This document shows positions 25,165-33,169 of a stretch of DNA of 52,993 nt, in pieces; positions within the stretch are counted from its first letter, which is position 1; each line of letters starts with the position of its first letter. The position numbers and the translations under genes were made by a program. This stretch comes from Actinomycetes bacterium (GTDB lineage Bacteria > Actinomycetota > Actinomycetes > S36-B12 > UBA5976): contig JAJXSV010000001.1 in assembly GCA_021784375.1 (NCBI GenBank), forward strand, positions 1-52,993, written 5' to 3'. The notes beneath the pieces were generated by a model, which saw nothing but the letters and a program-made list of their open reading frames with translations, was not told where the DNA came from and ran no database searches.

Positions 25165-26705
25165 GGCGCCGCCTGCTCCCGCTCATCGCGGCCGCCCTCT
25201 CCGGACTGATCGTCGCCGGCGCCTCCAGCACGCCGGCAGCGGTCCCCACACCCGTCCCCACACCCGCCGTCAGTGCCGGCCTGCAGTCCTTCTACGCGCA
25301 GACGCTCGACTGGAAGCCCTGCCACAGCGTGCTCCAATGCGCGACCTTCCGCGTCCCCGTCGACTACGCGAAGCCCAGTGGCGCGACCATCCGCATCATG
25401 GCCGCCCGAGCGGTGGCCACCGGCACCTCACAGGGGGCGCTGGTGGTGAACCCGGGTGGACCCGGTGCGAGCGGCATCGAGTACATCGCCGATCCCAACT
25501 TCGCGATCTCAAGGACGGCTCGTCGCGACTTCGACCTGGTGACCTTCGATCCCCGTGGTGTGGGCGAGAGCGCGCCGTTGTGGTGCCTGCGCGGCGCCAA
25601 GCTCGACTGGTTCCTCAACATCGACCCCACCCCGTCCACGCCGGCGGAGCGCGCCGCCATCGCGAACTCCGGCAAGACCCTGGCACTTGCCTGCAAGCGC
25701 GAGAACGCCAACCTCATGGCCCACATGTCGGCGGTCGACATGGCGCGTGACATGGATGTCCTGCGGGCCCTGCTCGGCCAGGAGAAGTTGCGCTACCTCG
25801 GCAAGTCCTGGGGCACCGTGCTGGGCAAGGTGTACGCCGCCCTGTTCCCGGGTCGGGTGGGCTCCTTCGTGCTCGATGGTGCCGTGGATCTCGAGGTGCC
25901 GGCGACCCAGGCCGCCTACGACCAGGGCAGGGGTTTCGAGACCGCGGCCGACCGCTTCATCGCCTGGTGCGTCAAGCAGGGCCACTGCGTCCTCGGCTCC
26001 ACCCCGACAGCCGCCAAGCAGCATCTGCTGTCGTTCCTGGTCGGCCTCGACAGGCATCCCATGCGCACCAACGATCCCAAGCGCCCGCTCACGGAGGCGC
26101 AGGCGCTCACGGCGATCATCGGACCGCTCTACCTGAATGACGGCGGCTGGCCCTGGCTCCTCACCGGGCTCACGCCGGCCTTCCTGCTCCACAACGGCGC
26201 CGCGCTGCAGACCATCTTCGACTGGTTCGTCGAGCGCAACGGCCACGGCGTCTACAAGTACAACACGAACACCGCGATCTACGTCACGAACTGCCTGGAC
26301 GACCCGGGCACCGTCAAGACCATTGCGCAGGCGCAGGCCCTGGCGAGCGCCTGGTCGAAGGCGCTCCCGCTGATGGGCGCTGCCATGGCCTGGTCGGACC
26401 TGCCCTGCGCGGGTTGGCCCTACCGGGCCAGCACCGACATCGCGCGCCTCAAGGTGCGGAACGTGCCGCCCATCCTCGTGGTCTCCGCCACCTACGACCC
26501 CGCCACGCCCATGAAGTGGGGCCGCGGCCTGGCCTCCGAACTGCCCGGCGCGGTGCTGCTGGAGCGGCTCGGCGACGGACACACGTCGTACGCGAACGGC
26601 AGTGCATGCATCGACAGCGCCGTCGATCGCTTCCTACTGTCGAACGATCCCTGGCACCCGACGCTGCCGCCCAGTGGAACGGTCTGTGGTGCGACCGCTG
26701 CCTGA
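25161..26705 (+). CDS. Secreted alpha/beta hydrolase, TAP/SlpD-like peptidase
   Basis: A 514-residue protein with an N-terminal signal peptide (RRRLLPLIAAALSGLIVAGASSTPA). The oxyanion-hole motif NPGGPGASG lies near residue 95, the nucleophile elbow GKSWGT near 213-218 (Ser about 216), the aspartate in SATYDPATP near 446 and the histidine in DGHTSY near 473. The C-terminal part matches the TAP-like domain of tripeptidyl aminopeptidases and the SlpD/SlpE proteases of streptomycetes. It probably releases short N-terminal peptides outside the cell. Its ATG overlaps the holB stop, an odd coupling of a secreted enzyme to replication genes that is nevertheless shared with other actinobacteria as far as I recall. 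Confidence 0.88.
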   Translation: MRRRLLPLIAAALSGLIVAGASSTPAAVPTPVPTPAVSAGLQSFYAQTLDWKPCHSVLQCATFRVPVDYAKPSGATIRIMAARAVATGTSQGALVVNPGGPGASGIEYIADPNFAISRTARRDFDLVTFDPRGVGESAPLWCLRGAKLDWFLNIDPTPSTPAERAAIANSGKTLALACKRENANLMAHMSAVDMARDMDVLRALLGQEKLRYLGKSWGTVLGKVYAALFPGRVGSFVLDGAVDLEVPATQAAYDQGRGFETAADRFIAWCVKQGHCVLGSTPTAAKQHLLSFLVGLDRHPMRTNDPKRPLTEAQALTAIIGPLYLNDGGWPWLLTGLTPAFLLHNGAALQTIFDWFVERNGHGVYKYNTNTAIYVTNCLDDPGTVKTIAQAQALASAWSKALPLMGAAMAWSDLPCAGWPYRASTDIARLKVRNVPPILVVSATYDPATPMKWGRGLASELPGAVLLERLGDGHTSYANGSACIDSAVDRFLLSNDPWHPTLPPSGTVCGATAA

Positions 26706-27336
26706 GGACCAGCGCGGGCCGGGGGAGTTCTACCCGGTCGTCGGCGTGGGGCCACATCCCGAGCCGTGGCCCGACGACCCGCGCCTCGATCCCGAACTGC
26801 TCCGTGACGGCGATCGTCGCAACGTGCTGGACCGCTTCCGCTACTGGACCGTCGAGGCGATCAAGCAGGAACTCGACGGCCGCCGACACCCCTTGCACAT
26901 CGCCATCGAGAACTGGCAGCACGACCTGAACATCGGGGCCATCGTGCGCACCGCGAACGCCTTCAACGTCGCCGGTGTGCACATCGTGGGACGGAAGCAC
27001 TGGAACCAGCGGGGCGCCATGGTGACCGATCGCTACCTGAGGATGCAGCACCATCCGGACATCGGGGCCTTCGTGGGCTGGGCGAGCGGCGCGGGTCTGC
27101 CGATCATCGGCATCGACAACATCGAGGGCAGCCAGCCGCTGGAGCGGGCAACGCTGCCCGCGCACTGCGTCATGCTCTTCGGCCAGGAGGGCCCCGGGCT
27201 CTCCGCGGCCGCAGTCGAGGCCAGTTCCACCATCCTGCACATCACGCAGCACGGCTCCACCCGGTCCATGAACGCGTCCGCGGCGGGCGCCATCGCGATG
27301 TACGCCTGGGCGCTGCAGCACACCGTGAACGGCTGA
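26686..27336 (+). CDS. SpoU/TrmH-family RNA 2'-O-methyltransferase
   Basis: A 216-residue protein with the three SPOUT-knot motifs: motif 1 [13 protein letters not shown] near residue 85, motif 2 [13 protein letters not shown] near 160, and motif 3 [21 protein letters not shown] near 185, which is close to the usual SLNVS-x-A. It should methylate a ribose 2'-hydroxyl in tRNA or rRNA; the target base is not predictable. The start is one of two adjacent GTG codons (26686 or 26689) that overlap the end of the TAP gene by about 20 bases, with GTGGAA just upstream. A longer frame to 26602 is possible but would overlap the previous gene by 100 bases. Confidence 0.85.
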   Translation: MVRPLPEDQRGPGEFYPVVGVGPHPEPWPDDPRLDPELLRDGDRRNVLDRFRYWTVEAIKQELDGRRHPLHIAIENWQHDLNIGAIVRTANAFNVAGVHIVGRKHWNQRGAMVTDRYLRMQHHPDIGAFVGWASGAGLPIIGIDNIEGSQPLERATLPAHCVMLFGQEGPGLSAAAVEASSTILHITQHGSTRSMNASAAGAIAMYAWALQHTVNG

Positions 27337-27449
27337 AGGGCGCGGCCGGGGACCGAACCGGCGCGGCACACGAGTTGCACATGGTGGAACGCGTCGCGCC
27401 GTCGAGCGACGCAACCTACACGCGTGTGCCGCTGGTCGCCCACCTCTCG

Positions 27450-27455
27450 TACAGT
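27450..27455 (+). promoter_or_regulatory. -10 box TACAGT upstream of serine deaminase
   Basis: TACAGT lies 32 bases before ATG 27488, so unlike many neighbours this gene would have a short leader containing its AAGGAGG ribosome site. Confidence 0.4.
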
Positions 27456-27487
27456 GGCCGCGATACCAAGCGCGAAGGAGGCACCCG

Positions 27488-28858
27488 ATGATCAGCGTCT
27501 TCGACCTGTTCAAGATCGGCATCGGGCCCTCGAGCTCGCACACCGTCGGCCCCATGCGCGCCGCTCACGACTTCGCCGCCGGGCTCCGGCAGCAGGACCA
27601 ACTCACGCGAGTGCAGCGGGTCCACGTCGAACTCTTCGGCTCGCTGGGCGCAACCGGCCATGGGCACGGCACCGTGCGCGCCGTGCTGGCCGGGCTCGCC
27701 GGGAACCTTCCCGACGTGGTCGATCCGGATGAGGTGCGCAACCTCGAGGAGGAGGTGGGCGAGAGCCAGCAACTGTGGCTGGCCGGCGTGCACTCCATCA
27801 ACCTCAACCTGCACGTCGACATCGTCCTGCACCGACGGAAGTCGTTGCCGTTCCACGCCAACGGCATGACCTTCCAAGCCTTCGCGGCAGACGACGAGCT
27901 GATCAGGGAACGCACGTTCTACTCCGTGGGCGGAGGCTTCATCGTCGAGCATGACGCGGCGGGCTCGGCCCGGGTGGTGGAGGATCCGCACCCCGTGCCC
28001 TATGAGTTCACCACGGCCGCGCAGTTGCTCGAACTGTGCCGCGTGCACCACCTGTCCATCAGCGAGCTGATGATGGCGAATGAGACGAGCCGGCGCACCG
28101 AGCTCGAGGTGCGCACGGAGATCCTGCACATCTGGGACGTCATGCGCGCCTGCGTGCAGCGTGGCATCACCTCGGAGGGCACGCTTCCCGGCGGGCTCAA
28201 GGTGCGGCGACGTGCGCACCTGCAGTACGACCAGTTGCGCAACGACTTCGAGCACAACGACGCCTTGCACGCCATGGAGTGGGTGACGATGTTCGCGCTT
28301 GCCGTCAACGAGGAGAACGCGGCCGGCGGACGCGTTGTCACGGCACCCACGAACGGGGCGGCCGGCATCATCCCGGCGGTGCTCCACTACTACGAGAAGT
28401 TCGTCCGCGGTGCGGACGACGATGGCATCGTCCGCTTCTTCCTCGCGGCCACGGCGGTGGGTTGGCTGTTCAAGAAGAACGCCTCCATCTCCGGTGCGGA
28501 GGTGGGATGCCAGGGCGAGGTGGGGTCGGCCTGCTCCATGGCAGCGGCCGGGCTGGCGGAGGTGCTGCGCGGCACCCCGGAGCAGGTGGAGAACGCGGCG
28601 GAGATCGGCATCGAACACAACCTAGGGCTCACCTGCGACCCCGTGGGCGGGCTGGTGCAGATCCCCTGCATCGAACGCAATGCCATCGCTGCCATCAAGT
28701 CCATCACGGCCGCCCGCATGGCGGTGCGCGGCGACGGCGTCCACCACGTCTCACTGGACAGCGCCATCAAGACCATGCGCGAGACAGGCGAGGACATGAA
28801 GGTGAAGTACAAGGAGACCGCCCGCGGCGGCCTCGCCCTCAACGTCGTCGAGTGCTGA
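27488..28858 (+). CDS. sdaA: L-serine ammonia-lyase (iron-sulfur type)
   Basis: Converts L-serine to pyruvate and ammonia with a [4Fe-4S] cluster acting as Lewis acid. The 456-residue single-chain form starts with the standard [26 protein letters not shown]. The C-terminal alpha domain has the cluster cysteines in [15 protein letters not shown] near residues 340-350 and in [15 protein letters not shown] near 380-395. The ATG has a strong AAGGAGG 6 bases upstream. The gene stands just upstream of an MFS carrier on the same strand, 55 bases apart, which has its own leaderless promoter. CysE and CysK, the other serine-consuming branch, lie on the opposite strand nearby. Confidence 0.95.
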   Translation: MISVFDLFKIGIGPSSSHTVGPMRAAHDFAAGLRQQDQLTRVQRVHVELFGSLGATGHGHGTVRAVLAGLAGNLPDVVDPDEVRNLEEEVGESQQLWLAGVHSINLNLHVDIVLHRRKSLPFHANGMTFQAFAADDELIRERTFYSVGGGFIVEHDAAGSARVVEDPHPVPYEFTTAAQLLELCRVHHLSISELMMANETSRRTELEVRTEILHIWDVMRACVQRGITSEGTLPGGLKVRRRAHLQYDQLRNDFEHNDALHAMEWVTMFALAVNEENAAGGRVVTAPTNGAAGIIPAVLHYYEKFVRGADDDGIVRFFLAATAVGWLFKKNASISGAEVGCQGEVGSACSMAAAGLAEVLRGTPEQVENAAEIGIEHNLGLTCDPVGGLVQIPCIERNAIAAIKSITAARMAVRGDGVHHVSLDSAIKTMRETGEDMKVKYKETARGGLALNVVEC

Positions 28859-28901
28859 TCGGGCCGCTCCGGCCGATGGCCTGCACGGGCCGCCCCTCGG
28901 C

Positions 28902-28907
28902 TAGGTT
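28902..28907 (+). promoter_or_regulatory. -10 box TAGGTT of a leaderless MFS promoter
   Basis: TAGGTT ends 6 bases before ATG 28914. Confidence 0.5.
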
Positions 28908-28913
28908 CGTGGC

Positions 28914-30083
28914 ATGACCCGAGACCTCCGTCGCGCATGGCTGGGCACCGCCATCTGGTTCTTCCTGAACGCCGTGGGTTGGGCTTCCATCATCGTGCGC
29001 ATGCCGGAGATCAAGCACCGCCTGGGCGCCTCCAATGGCGTGCTCGGGTTGCTCCTGCTCGTCTCCGTGGGCGGTGCGCTCACGGCGCTGCGGCCCGCCG
29101 GCATCTGGTGCGCACGGTTCGGCAGCCGCCCGGTCATGATCGCGGGCGCGTTGGCCGGTGCCCTGTTCCTGCCGCTTGTGGCCTGGGTGCCCAACGCGCA
29201 GGTCTTCATGCTCAGCGTCTTCCTGTTCCTGTTCACGACCACGAGCATGGACATGTCGCAGAACGCGCACGCCGTCGCCATCGAGCACGCGTCCGGCAGG
29301 AAGGTCATGGGTCGCCTGCACGGGCTGTGGAGCGTCGGCGGCATCACGGGTGGCCTCATCGGCGGCGGGTTCGCCGCCATCGGCGTGTCCCTGCAGCAGC
29401 AGGGTTTCATCATGGCCGCCCTCATCCTCATCGTGGCACTGGCGGCGAAGGGGTTGCTGCTGCCGGCGAGTGCCGATCAGCATGAGCCGGAACGTCGGGC
29501 CGACGGCAAGAAGCACCGCTACCCGCTCGCCTTCTGGATCCTGGGACTGGTCGGCCTCTGCGGCGCTCTCGGTGAGGGTGCCGCCAGCGACTGGGGCGCG
29601 GTGCTGCTGCACGACACCTGGAAGTCGACGGCCTTCGTCGCCTCACTGCCGTACATCACCTTCCAAACGGCGATGGTCATAGGACGCTTCTCGGCGGATG
29701 GGCTGAGCCAACGCCTCGGCCGTTCCACCTTGCTCCGCATCTGCGGCGCGCTAACCACCATCGGGGTCACGGCGGGCCTGCTCATCGGCCAGGTGCCGGG
29801 AGTGCTCCTCGCCTGGCTCAGCATCGGCCTGGGGGTCTCAGTGGTGGTGCCGATGGTGTTCAGCGCGGCCGGGGCCCTGGCGATCACGCGTTACCCGAAC
29901 ATCATCGCGCCCTCGCAGGCGGTGTCGGTGGTCTCGGGCGTCGTCTACTCGGCATTCCTGTTCGGACCGCCGCTCATCGGCTTCCTGGCCGACGTCTTCA
30001 CCCTGCGCTGGGCCATGCTGCTCGTGTCGTTCCTCGGTATGGGCATCTTCCTCGGCGCGGGCATCACCAAGCAGGTCGACTAA
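28914..30083 (+). CDS. MFS transporter, YbjJ-like
   Basis: Polytopic 389-residue membrane protein with about 12 helices. The N-terminus WFFLNAVGWASIIVRMPEIKHRLG and the later GRLHGLWSVGGITGGLIGGGFAA and DWGAVLLHD resemble the YbjJ/FucP-related group of sugar-type or orphan MFS carriers. No substrate can be assigned; the position between serine deaminase and the cysE-cysK pair is suggestive only. The start at 28914 is supported by the leaderless -10 box. A dispersed-repeat hairpin lies between its stop and the convergent cysE. Confidence 0.8.
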   Translation: MTRDLRRAWLGTAIWFFLNAVGWASIIVRMPEIKHRLGASNGVLGLLLLVSVGGALTALRPAGIWCARFGSRPVMIAGALAGALFLPLVAWVPNAQVFMLSVFLFLFTTTSMDMSQNAHAVAIEHASGRKVMGRLHGLWSVGGITGGLIGGGFAAIGVSLQQQGFIMAALILIVALAAKGLLLPASADQHEPERRADGKKHRYPLAFWILGLVGLCGALGEGAASDWGAVLLHDTWKSTAFVASLPYITFQTAMVIGRFSADGLSQRLGRSTLLRICGALTTIGVTAGLLIGQVPGVLLAWLSIGLGVSVVVPMVFSAAGALAITRYPNIIAPSQAVSVVSGVVYSAFLFGPPLIGFLADVFTLRWAMLLVSFLGMGIFLGAGITKQVD

Positions 30084-30098
30084 AGCGCGCACCGGGCA

Positions 30099-30145
30099 CC
30101 GTTGTTCACGAACGGACCGGATTGCGGTCGGAATGTGAACAACCG
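30099..30145. repeat. Dispersed hairpin repeat, copy 3
   Basis: An imperfect inverted repeat of about 21-base arms (16 of 21 pairs) around a five-base loop. The outer arms GTTGTTCAC/GTGAACAAC are perfect. The right half aligns with copies 1 and 2 near 44.9-45.0 kb at about 24 of 30 positions. It sits between two convergent genes, where it could act as a bidirectional terminator or RNA 3'-end stabiliser. Confidence 0.75.
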
Positions 30146-30180
30146 TGGGGTGGGGGAGTGAACTGAGGCGTTGGGCGGCC

Positions 30181-30900
30181 TCAGATGACGAAGTCGACCT
30201 CGTCCATGGTCCAGTCGGTGCCGTTGCTCACGCCGTGGATGTGATGTTCCACCTGCAGCCCGAGGACGTGCTCCTCGAGCGACGCCACGCGGGCGAGCAG
30301 CTCGTGGACGGCATTGCCGACGGGGTCGGGGACGGAACCGCCGCTGCCGCGGGCCGCGATGTCCTGGCCGGCGATGCGGATCACCTGCCCGGGCACGCCG
30401 ACGACCACCGAATGGTCAGGCACCGACTTGGTGAGGACGGCGTTGGCGCCGATCCGGCTGTCGCTGCCGACCTCGATGTTGCCGAGCACCTGGGCTCCGG
30501 AGCCGATGATCACCCGGGAACCGATGGTGGGATGGCGCTTCACCTGCTCCAGGCTGGTGCCGCCCAGGGTGACCCCCTGGTAGATCGTGACGTCGTCGCC
30601 GACGATGGCGGTCTCCCCGATGACGACACCGCTGCCGTGGTCGATGAAGACGCCCTTGCCGATCTGGGCACCCGGGTGGATCTCGACCTGGGTGAGGAAA
30701 CGCGCGAACTGTGACACCGCGCGCGCCAGCCAGTGGAGGTCGTGGCTCCACAGTTCATGGGCGATGCGGTGCCACCACAATGCATGCAGGCCGGAGTACA
30801 GCATCACCACTTCGGCGGTGCTGCGGGCAGCGGGGTCCCGCTCGAGTACGCACCGCACGTCGTGGCGGATGTGCTGGAGCAGGTTCTCGGTGTCGTGCAC
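30181..30900 (-). CDS. cysE: Serine O-acetyltransferase CysE
   Basis: Transfers acetyl from acetyl-CoA to L-serine, giving O-acetylserine for cysteine synthesis. The 239-residue product has an N-terminal helical part (RHDVRCVLERDPAARSTAEVVMLYSGLHALWWHR), then a left-handed beta helix of hexapeptide repeats with the catalytic-loop sequence IHPGAQIGKGVFIDHGSGVVIGETA and YQGVTLGGT. A tail of about 50 residues past the helix is longer than in the short EpsC-type enzymes. GTG 30900 is the start: it overlaps the cysK stop by one base (TAGTG), which makes the two genes a coupled cysK-cysE operon. Longer upstream frames are shadows of cysK. Confidence 0.94.
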   Translation of the reverse strand: MHDTENLLQHIRHDVRCVLERDPAARSTAEVVMLYSGLHALWWHRIAHELWSHDLHWLARAVSQFARFLTQVEIHPGAQIGKGVFIDHGSGVVIGETAIVGDDVTIYQGVTLGGTSLEQVKRHPTIGSRVIIGSGAQVLGNIEVGSDSRIGANAVLTKSVPDHSVVVGVPGQVIRIAGQDIAARGSGGSVPDPVGNAVHELLARVASLEEHVLGLQVEHHIHGVSNGTDWTMDEVDFVI

Positions 30901-31832
30901 TAGTCGGTGAGCCCCGCGAAGAGGGGAGTGGACAGGTAGCGCTCGCCGAAGGATGGGATGATGGCGACGATCAGCTTGCCCGCGTTCTCGGGTCGCTTCG
31001 CGAGCTGCGTCGCTGCCCACAGTGCAGCACCGGATGAGATGCCGACGAGCAGCCCCTCCTCGGTGGCAGCGCGGCGTGCGTACTTGAAGGCGTCATCGTT
31101 CTCGACGCTGATGACCTCGTCGTAGATGTGGGTGTCGAGGACGTCCGGGATGAACCCGGCGCCGATGCCCTGGATGGGGTGCGGACCCTTGGGCTGACCC
31201 TGCAGGACGGCCGAGGCGGTCGGCTCGACGGCCACCACCTTCACGTTCGGGTTCTGCTGCTTCAGGTACCGGCCGGCACCGGTGATGGTGCCGCCGGTGC
31301 CCACGCCCGCCACCAGGATGTCGACCTTGCCGTCGGTGTCATTCCAGATCTCCGGGCCGGTGGTCCGGAAGTGGATGTCGGGGTTGGCGGCGTTCTTGAA
31401 CTGCTGGGGCATGAAGTAGTTGGGGTTGGCCGCGACCAACTCCTCGGCCTTGGCGATGGCGGCGCCCATGCCGCCGGGGCCGGGCGTGAGGATGAGCTCG
31501 GCACCGTAGCCACGCAACAGCGCGCGACGCTCCTTGCTCATGGTCTCGGGCATGACCAGGACGATCTTGATGCCGCGGGCCGCGGCGGTCATGGCCAGGG
31601 CGATGCCGGTGTTGCCCGACGTGGGCTCGACGATGACGGTGTCGGGGCCGATGAGGCCAGCCGCCTGCGCCGCGTCGATCATGGCCACGCCGATGCGGTC
31701 CTTCACGCTGTGCGCGGGGTTGTAGAACTCGAGCTTCGCAGCCACCGTGGCGGCCGCGCCATCCGTGATCTTGTTGATGCGGACGAGGGGAGTGTTGCCC
31801 ACCAGGGCGGTGACGTCGTTGGCAATGCGCAT
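30900..31832 (-). CDS. cysK: Cysteine synthase A (O-acetylserine sulfhydrylase)
   Basis: PLP enzyme that makes cysteine from O-acetylserine and sulfide; 310 residues. The PLP lysine is in NPAHSVKDR (K44), the substrate loop is PTSGNTGIA near residue 70, the phosphate-binding [10 protein letters not shown] lies near 175, and SSGAAL near 265 is the pyrimidine-nitrogen contact. ATG 31832 ([17 protein letters not shown]) matches the family start; the frame is open for 19 more codons upstream without support. A small inverted repeat GGTTG-N6-CAACC lies just upstream (31840-31855) and might be a regulator site. It is the first gene of the cysK-cysE pair. Confidence 0.95.
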   Translation of the reverse strand: MRIANDVTALVGNTPLVRINKITDGAAATVAAKLEFYNPAHSVKDRIGVAMIDAAQAAGLIGPDTVIVEPTSGNTGIALAMTAAARGIKIVLVMPETMSKERRALLRGYGAELILTPGPGGMGAAIAKAEELVAANPNYFMPQQFKNAANPDIHFRTTGPEIWNDTDGKVDILVAGVGTGGTITGAGRYLKQQNPNVKVVAVEPTASAVLQGQPKGPHPIQGIGAGFIPDVLDTHIYDEVISVENDDAFKYARRAATEEGLLVGISSGAALWAATQLAKRPENAGKLIVAIIPSFGERYLSTPLFAGLTD

Positions 31833-31839
31833 GCAGCAA

Positions 31840-31855
31840 GGTTGCAGGTACAACC
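31840..31855. promoter_or_regulatory. Small inverted repeat upstream of cysK
   Basis: GGTTG-N6-CAACC begins 8 bases upstream of the cysK ATG. It is too short to claim as an operator with confidence, but it lies where a sulfur-responsive regulator would bind. Confidence 0.25.
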
Positions 31856-31941
31856 CGCAATCCGCAACTCCGCTCCTGCGCGATTCCAAGCCTGCCTCCT
31901 CCTCTTGCGGAGACTTTGCAGGGGCGAGGAGTCGGCGCAGC

Positions 31942-33111
31942 CTAGGCGTCCCAGCGTCGGCCGACCAGGATCAGGCCGCCCGCCGCCAACCCGGTGGCGA
32001 TGCCGGAGACAAGCAGCGGGACGTGACCGTGGCCGTTGCCGAGGTTCCACGCAAGCCCCGCCCAGGTGCCAGCGAGCAGCACGGCGCCGCCGGAGAGGCC
32101 CTGCAGCAGTCCCTGCGCATGCCCGCGATGCTCCTTCGGCGTGAGCGCCGAGATCCACGCCTTGCCGACGCCATCGGTGATGCCGACGAAGCCTCCGTAG
32201 ACGAACAGGGCGAGCACCACCCAGGGGCCATGTGGGAGCAGCCCCAGGCCCACGTACCCGACGGTGAAGCAGAGCAGGCCGATCGCGTACACGCGTGACT
32301 TCGGCAGGCGATCGGCGAGCATGCCGGCAGGGAATGCGATGAGTGTCATGGCGAAGTTGAAGAGCATGTAGATGAGCAGGATCGCGATGGCGGAGTAGCC
32401 GATCTCGTTGAGGTGCAGCAGGAGCAGCGAATCCGGGAAGTTCACGAGGGCGATGAAGCCGAGCAGCGTCGCCAGTGACCGCACACGGGGCGGCAGGTCG
32501 TCCAATCTGCTGGCCACGGCGTTCGCGCGTTGCAGCGATCGGTCCGCGCGCGACTCGCGTACCCCGAAGGTGAGGCCGACGCTCAGTGTCGCCGGGATCA
32601 CCGCGATCCACAGTGCGCTGCGCAGGTTGTCATGCGCCATGGTGAGCACGAGCAGGCCCAGCGCCGGACCGAGGACGGCACCGAGGTTGTCGGCTGTGCG
32701 ATGGAAGCCGAAGACGCGGCCGAGGTGGAGCTTGTCGACGTCCGCGACGAGCAGGGCGTCCCGCGGGGCACCGCGCATGCCCTTGCCGATGCGGTCGACG
32801 ATCCTGCCGACGGCCACGACCGGCCACACCGTCGCCATGGCGATGAGCAGTTTCCCCAATCCTGCCAAGCCGTATCCCGCGACGATGGCCGGCTTGCGGC
32901 CCACGCGATCGCTGAGGCGGCCGGACAGGTACTTCAACAGGGAGGCGGCACCCTCCGCCACACCCTCGATGATGCCGACGACCGCCACCGGCGCTCCCAG
33001 CACGGTGGTGAGCAGGATGGGCATGAGCGGGTAGAGCAATTCGCTGGCTGCATCCTGCGCGAGTGACACCCCGGACAGCAGTTTCACGTTCCTGGTGAGC
33101 CACGGATTCAC
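31942..33111 (-). CDS. MFS transporter of unknown substrate
   Basis: Polytopic 389-residue membrane protein with about 12 helices. [19 protein letters not shown] after helix 2 is a clear MFS motif A, and [19 protein letters not shown] is typical of the group often annotated as MFS_1 with a D-R-x-GKG-x-R-x-x-PRDAL signature. The substrate is unknown. GTG 33111 is chosen because TATGGT ends 6 bases upstream; a frame reaching 33180 would run over the divergent pullulanase promoter. It is divergent from the pullulanase with 58 bases between starts. Confidence 0.8.
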   Translation of the reverse strand: MNPWLTRNVKLLSGVSLAQDAASELLYPLMPILLTTVLGAPVAVVGIIEGVAEGAASLLKYLSGRLSDRVGRKPAIVAGYGLAGLGKLLIAMATVWPVVAVGRIVDRIGKGMRGAPRDALLVADVDKLHLGRVFGFHRTADNLGAVLGPALGLLVLTMAHDNLRSALWIAVIPATLSVGLTFGVRESRADRSLQRANAVASRLDDLPPRVRSLATLLGFIALVNFPDSLLLLHLNEIGYSAIAILLIYMLFNFAMTLIAFPAGMLADRLPKSRVYAIGLLCFTVGYVGLGLLPHGPWVVLALFVYGGFVGITDGVGKAWISALTPKEHRGHAQGLLQGLSGGAVLLAGTWAGLAWNLGNGHGHVPLLVSGIATGLAAGGLILVGRRWDA

Positions 33112-33117
33112 CTCCGC

Positions 33118-33144
33118 ACCATACGCTCGCCGAGCGCGTATCGT
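33118..33144. promoter_or_regulatory. Back-to-back MFS / pullulanase promoters around a CGCTCG-C-CGAGCG palindrome
   Basis: On the minus strand TATGGT (33118-33123) ends 6 bases before the MFS GTG. On the plus strand TATCGT (33139-33144) precedes the pullulanase. Between them 33124-33136 is a perfect 13-base palindrome, CGCTCG-C-CGAGCG, a plausible shared operator. The arms ATACGC (33121-33126) and GCGTAT (33136-33141) overlap both -10 boxes. Confidence 0.45.
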
Positions 33145-33169
33145 GTGCCGATCGACCGAAGGGCACACC

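Noticed and set aside
27337..27487. Riboswitch upstream of serine deaminase
   Set aside because: No known glycine, SAM or T-box core could be matched; only a -10 box and ribosome site were supported.
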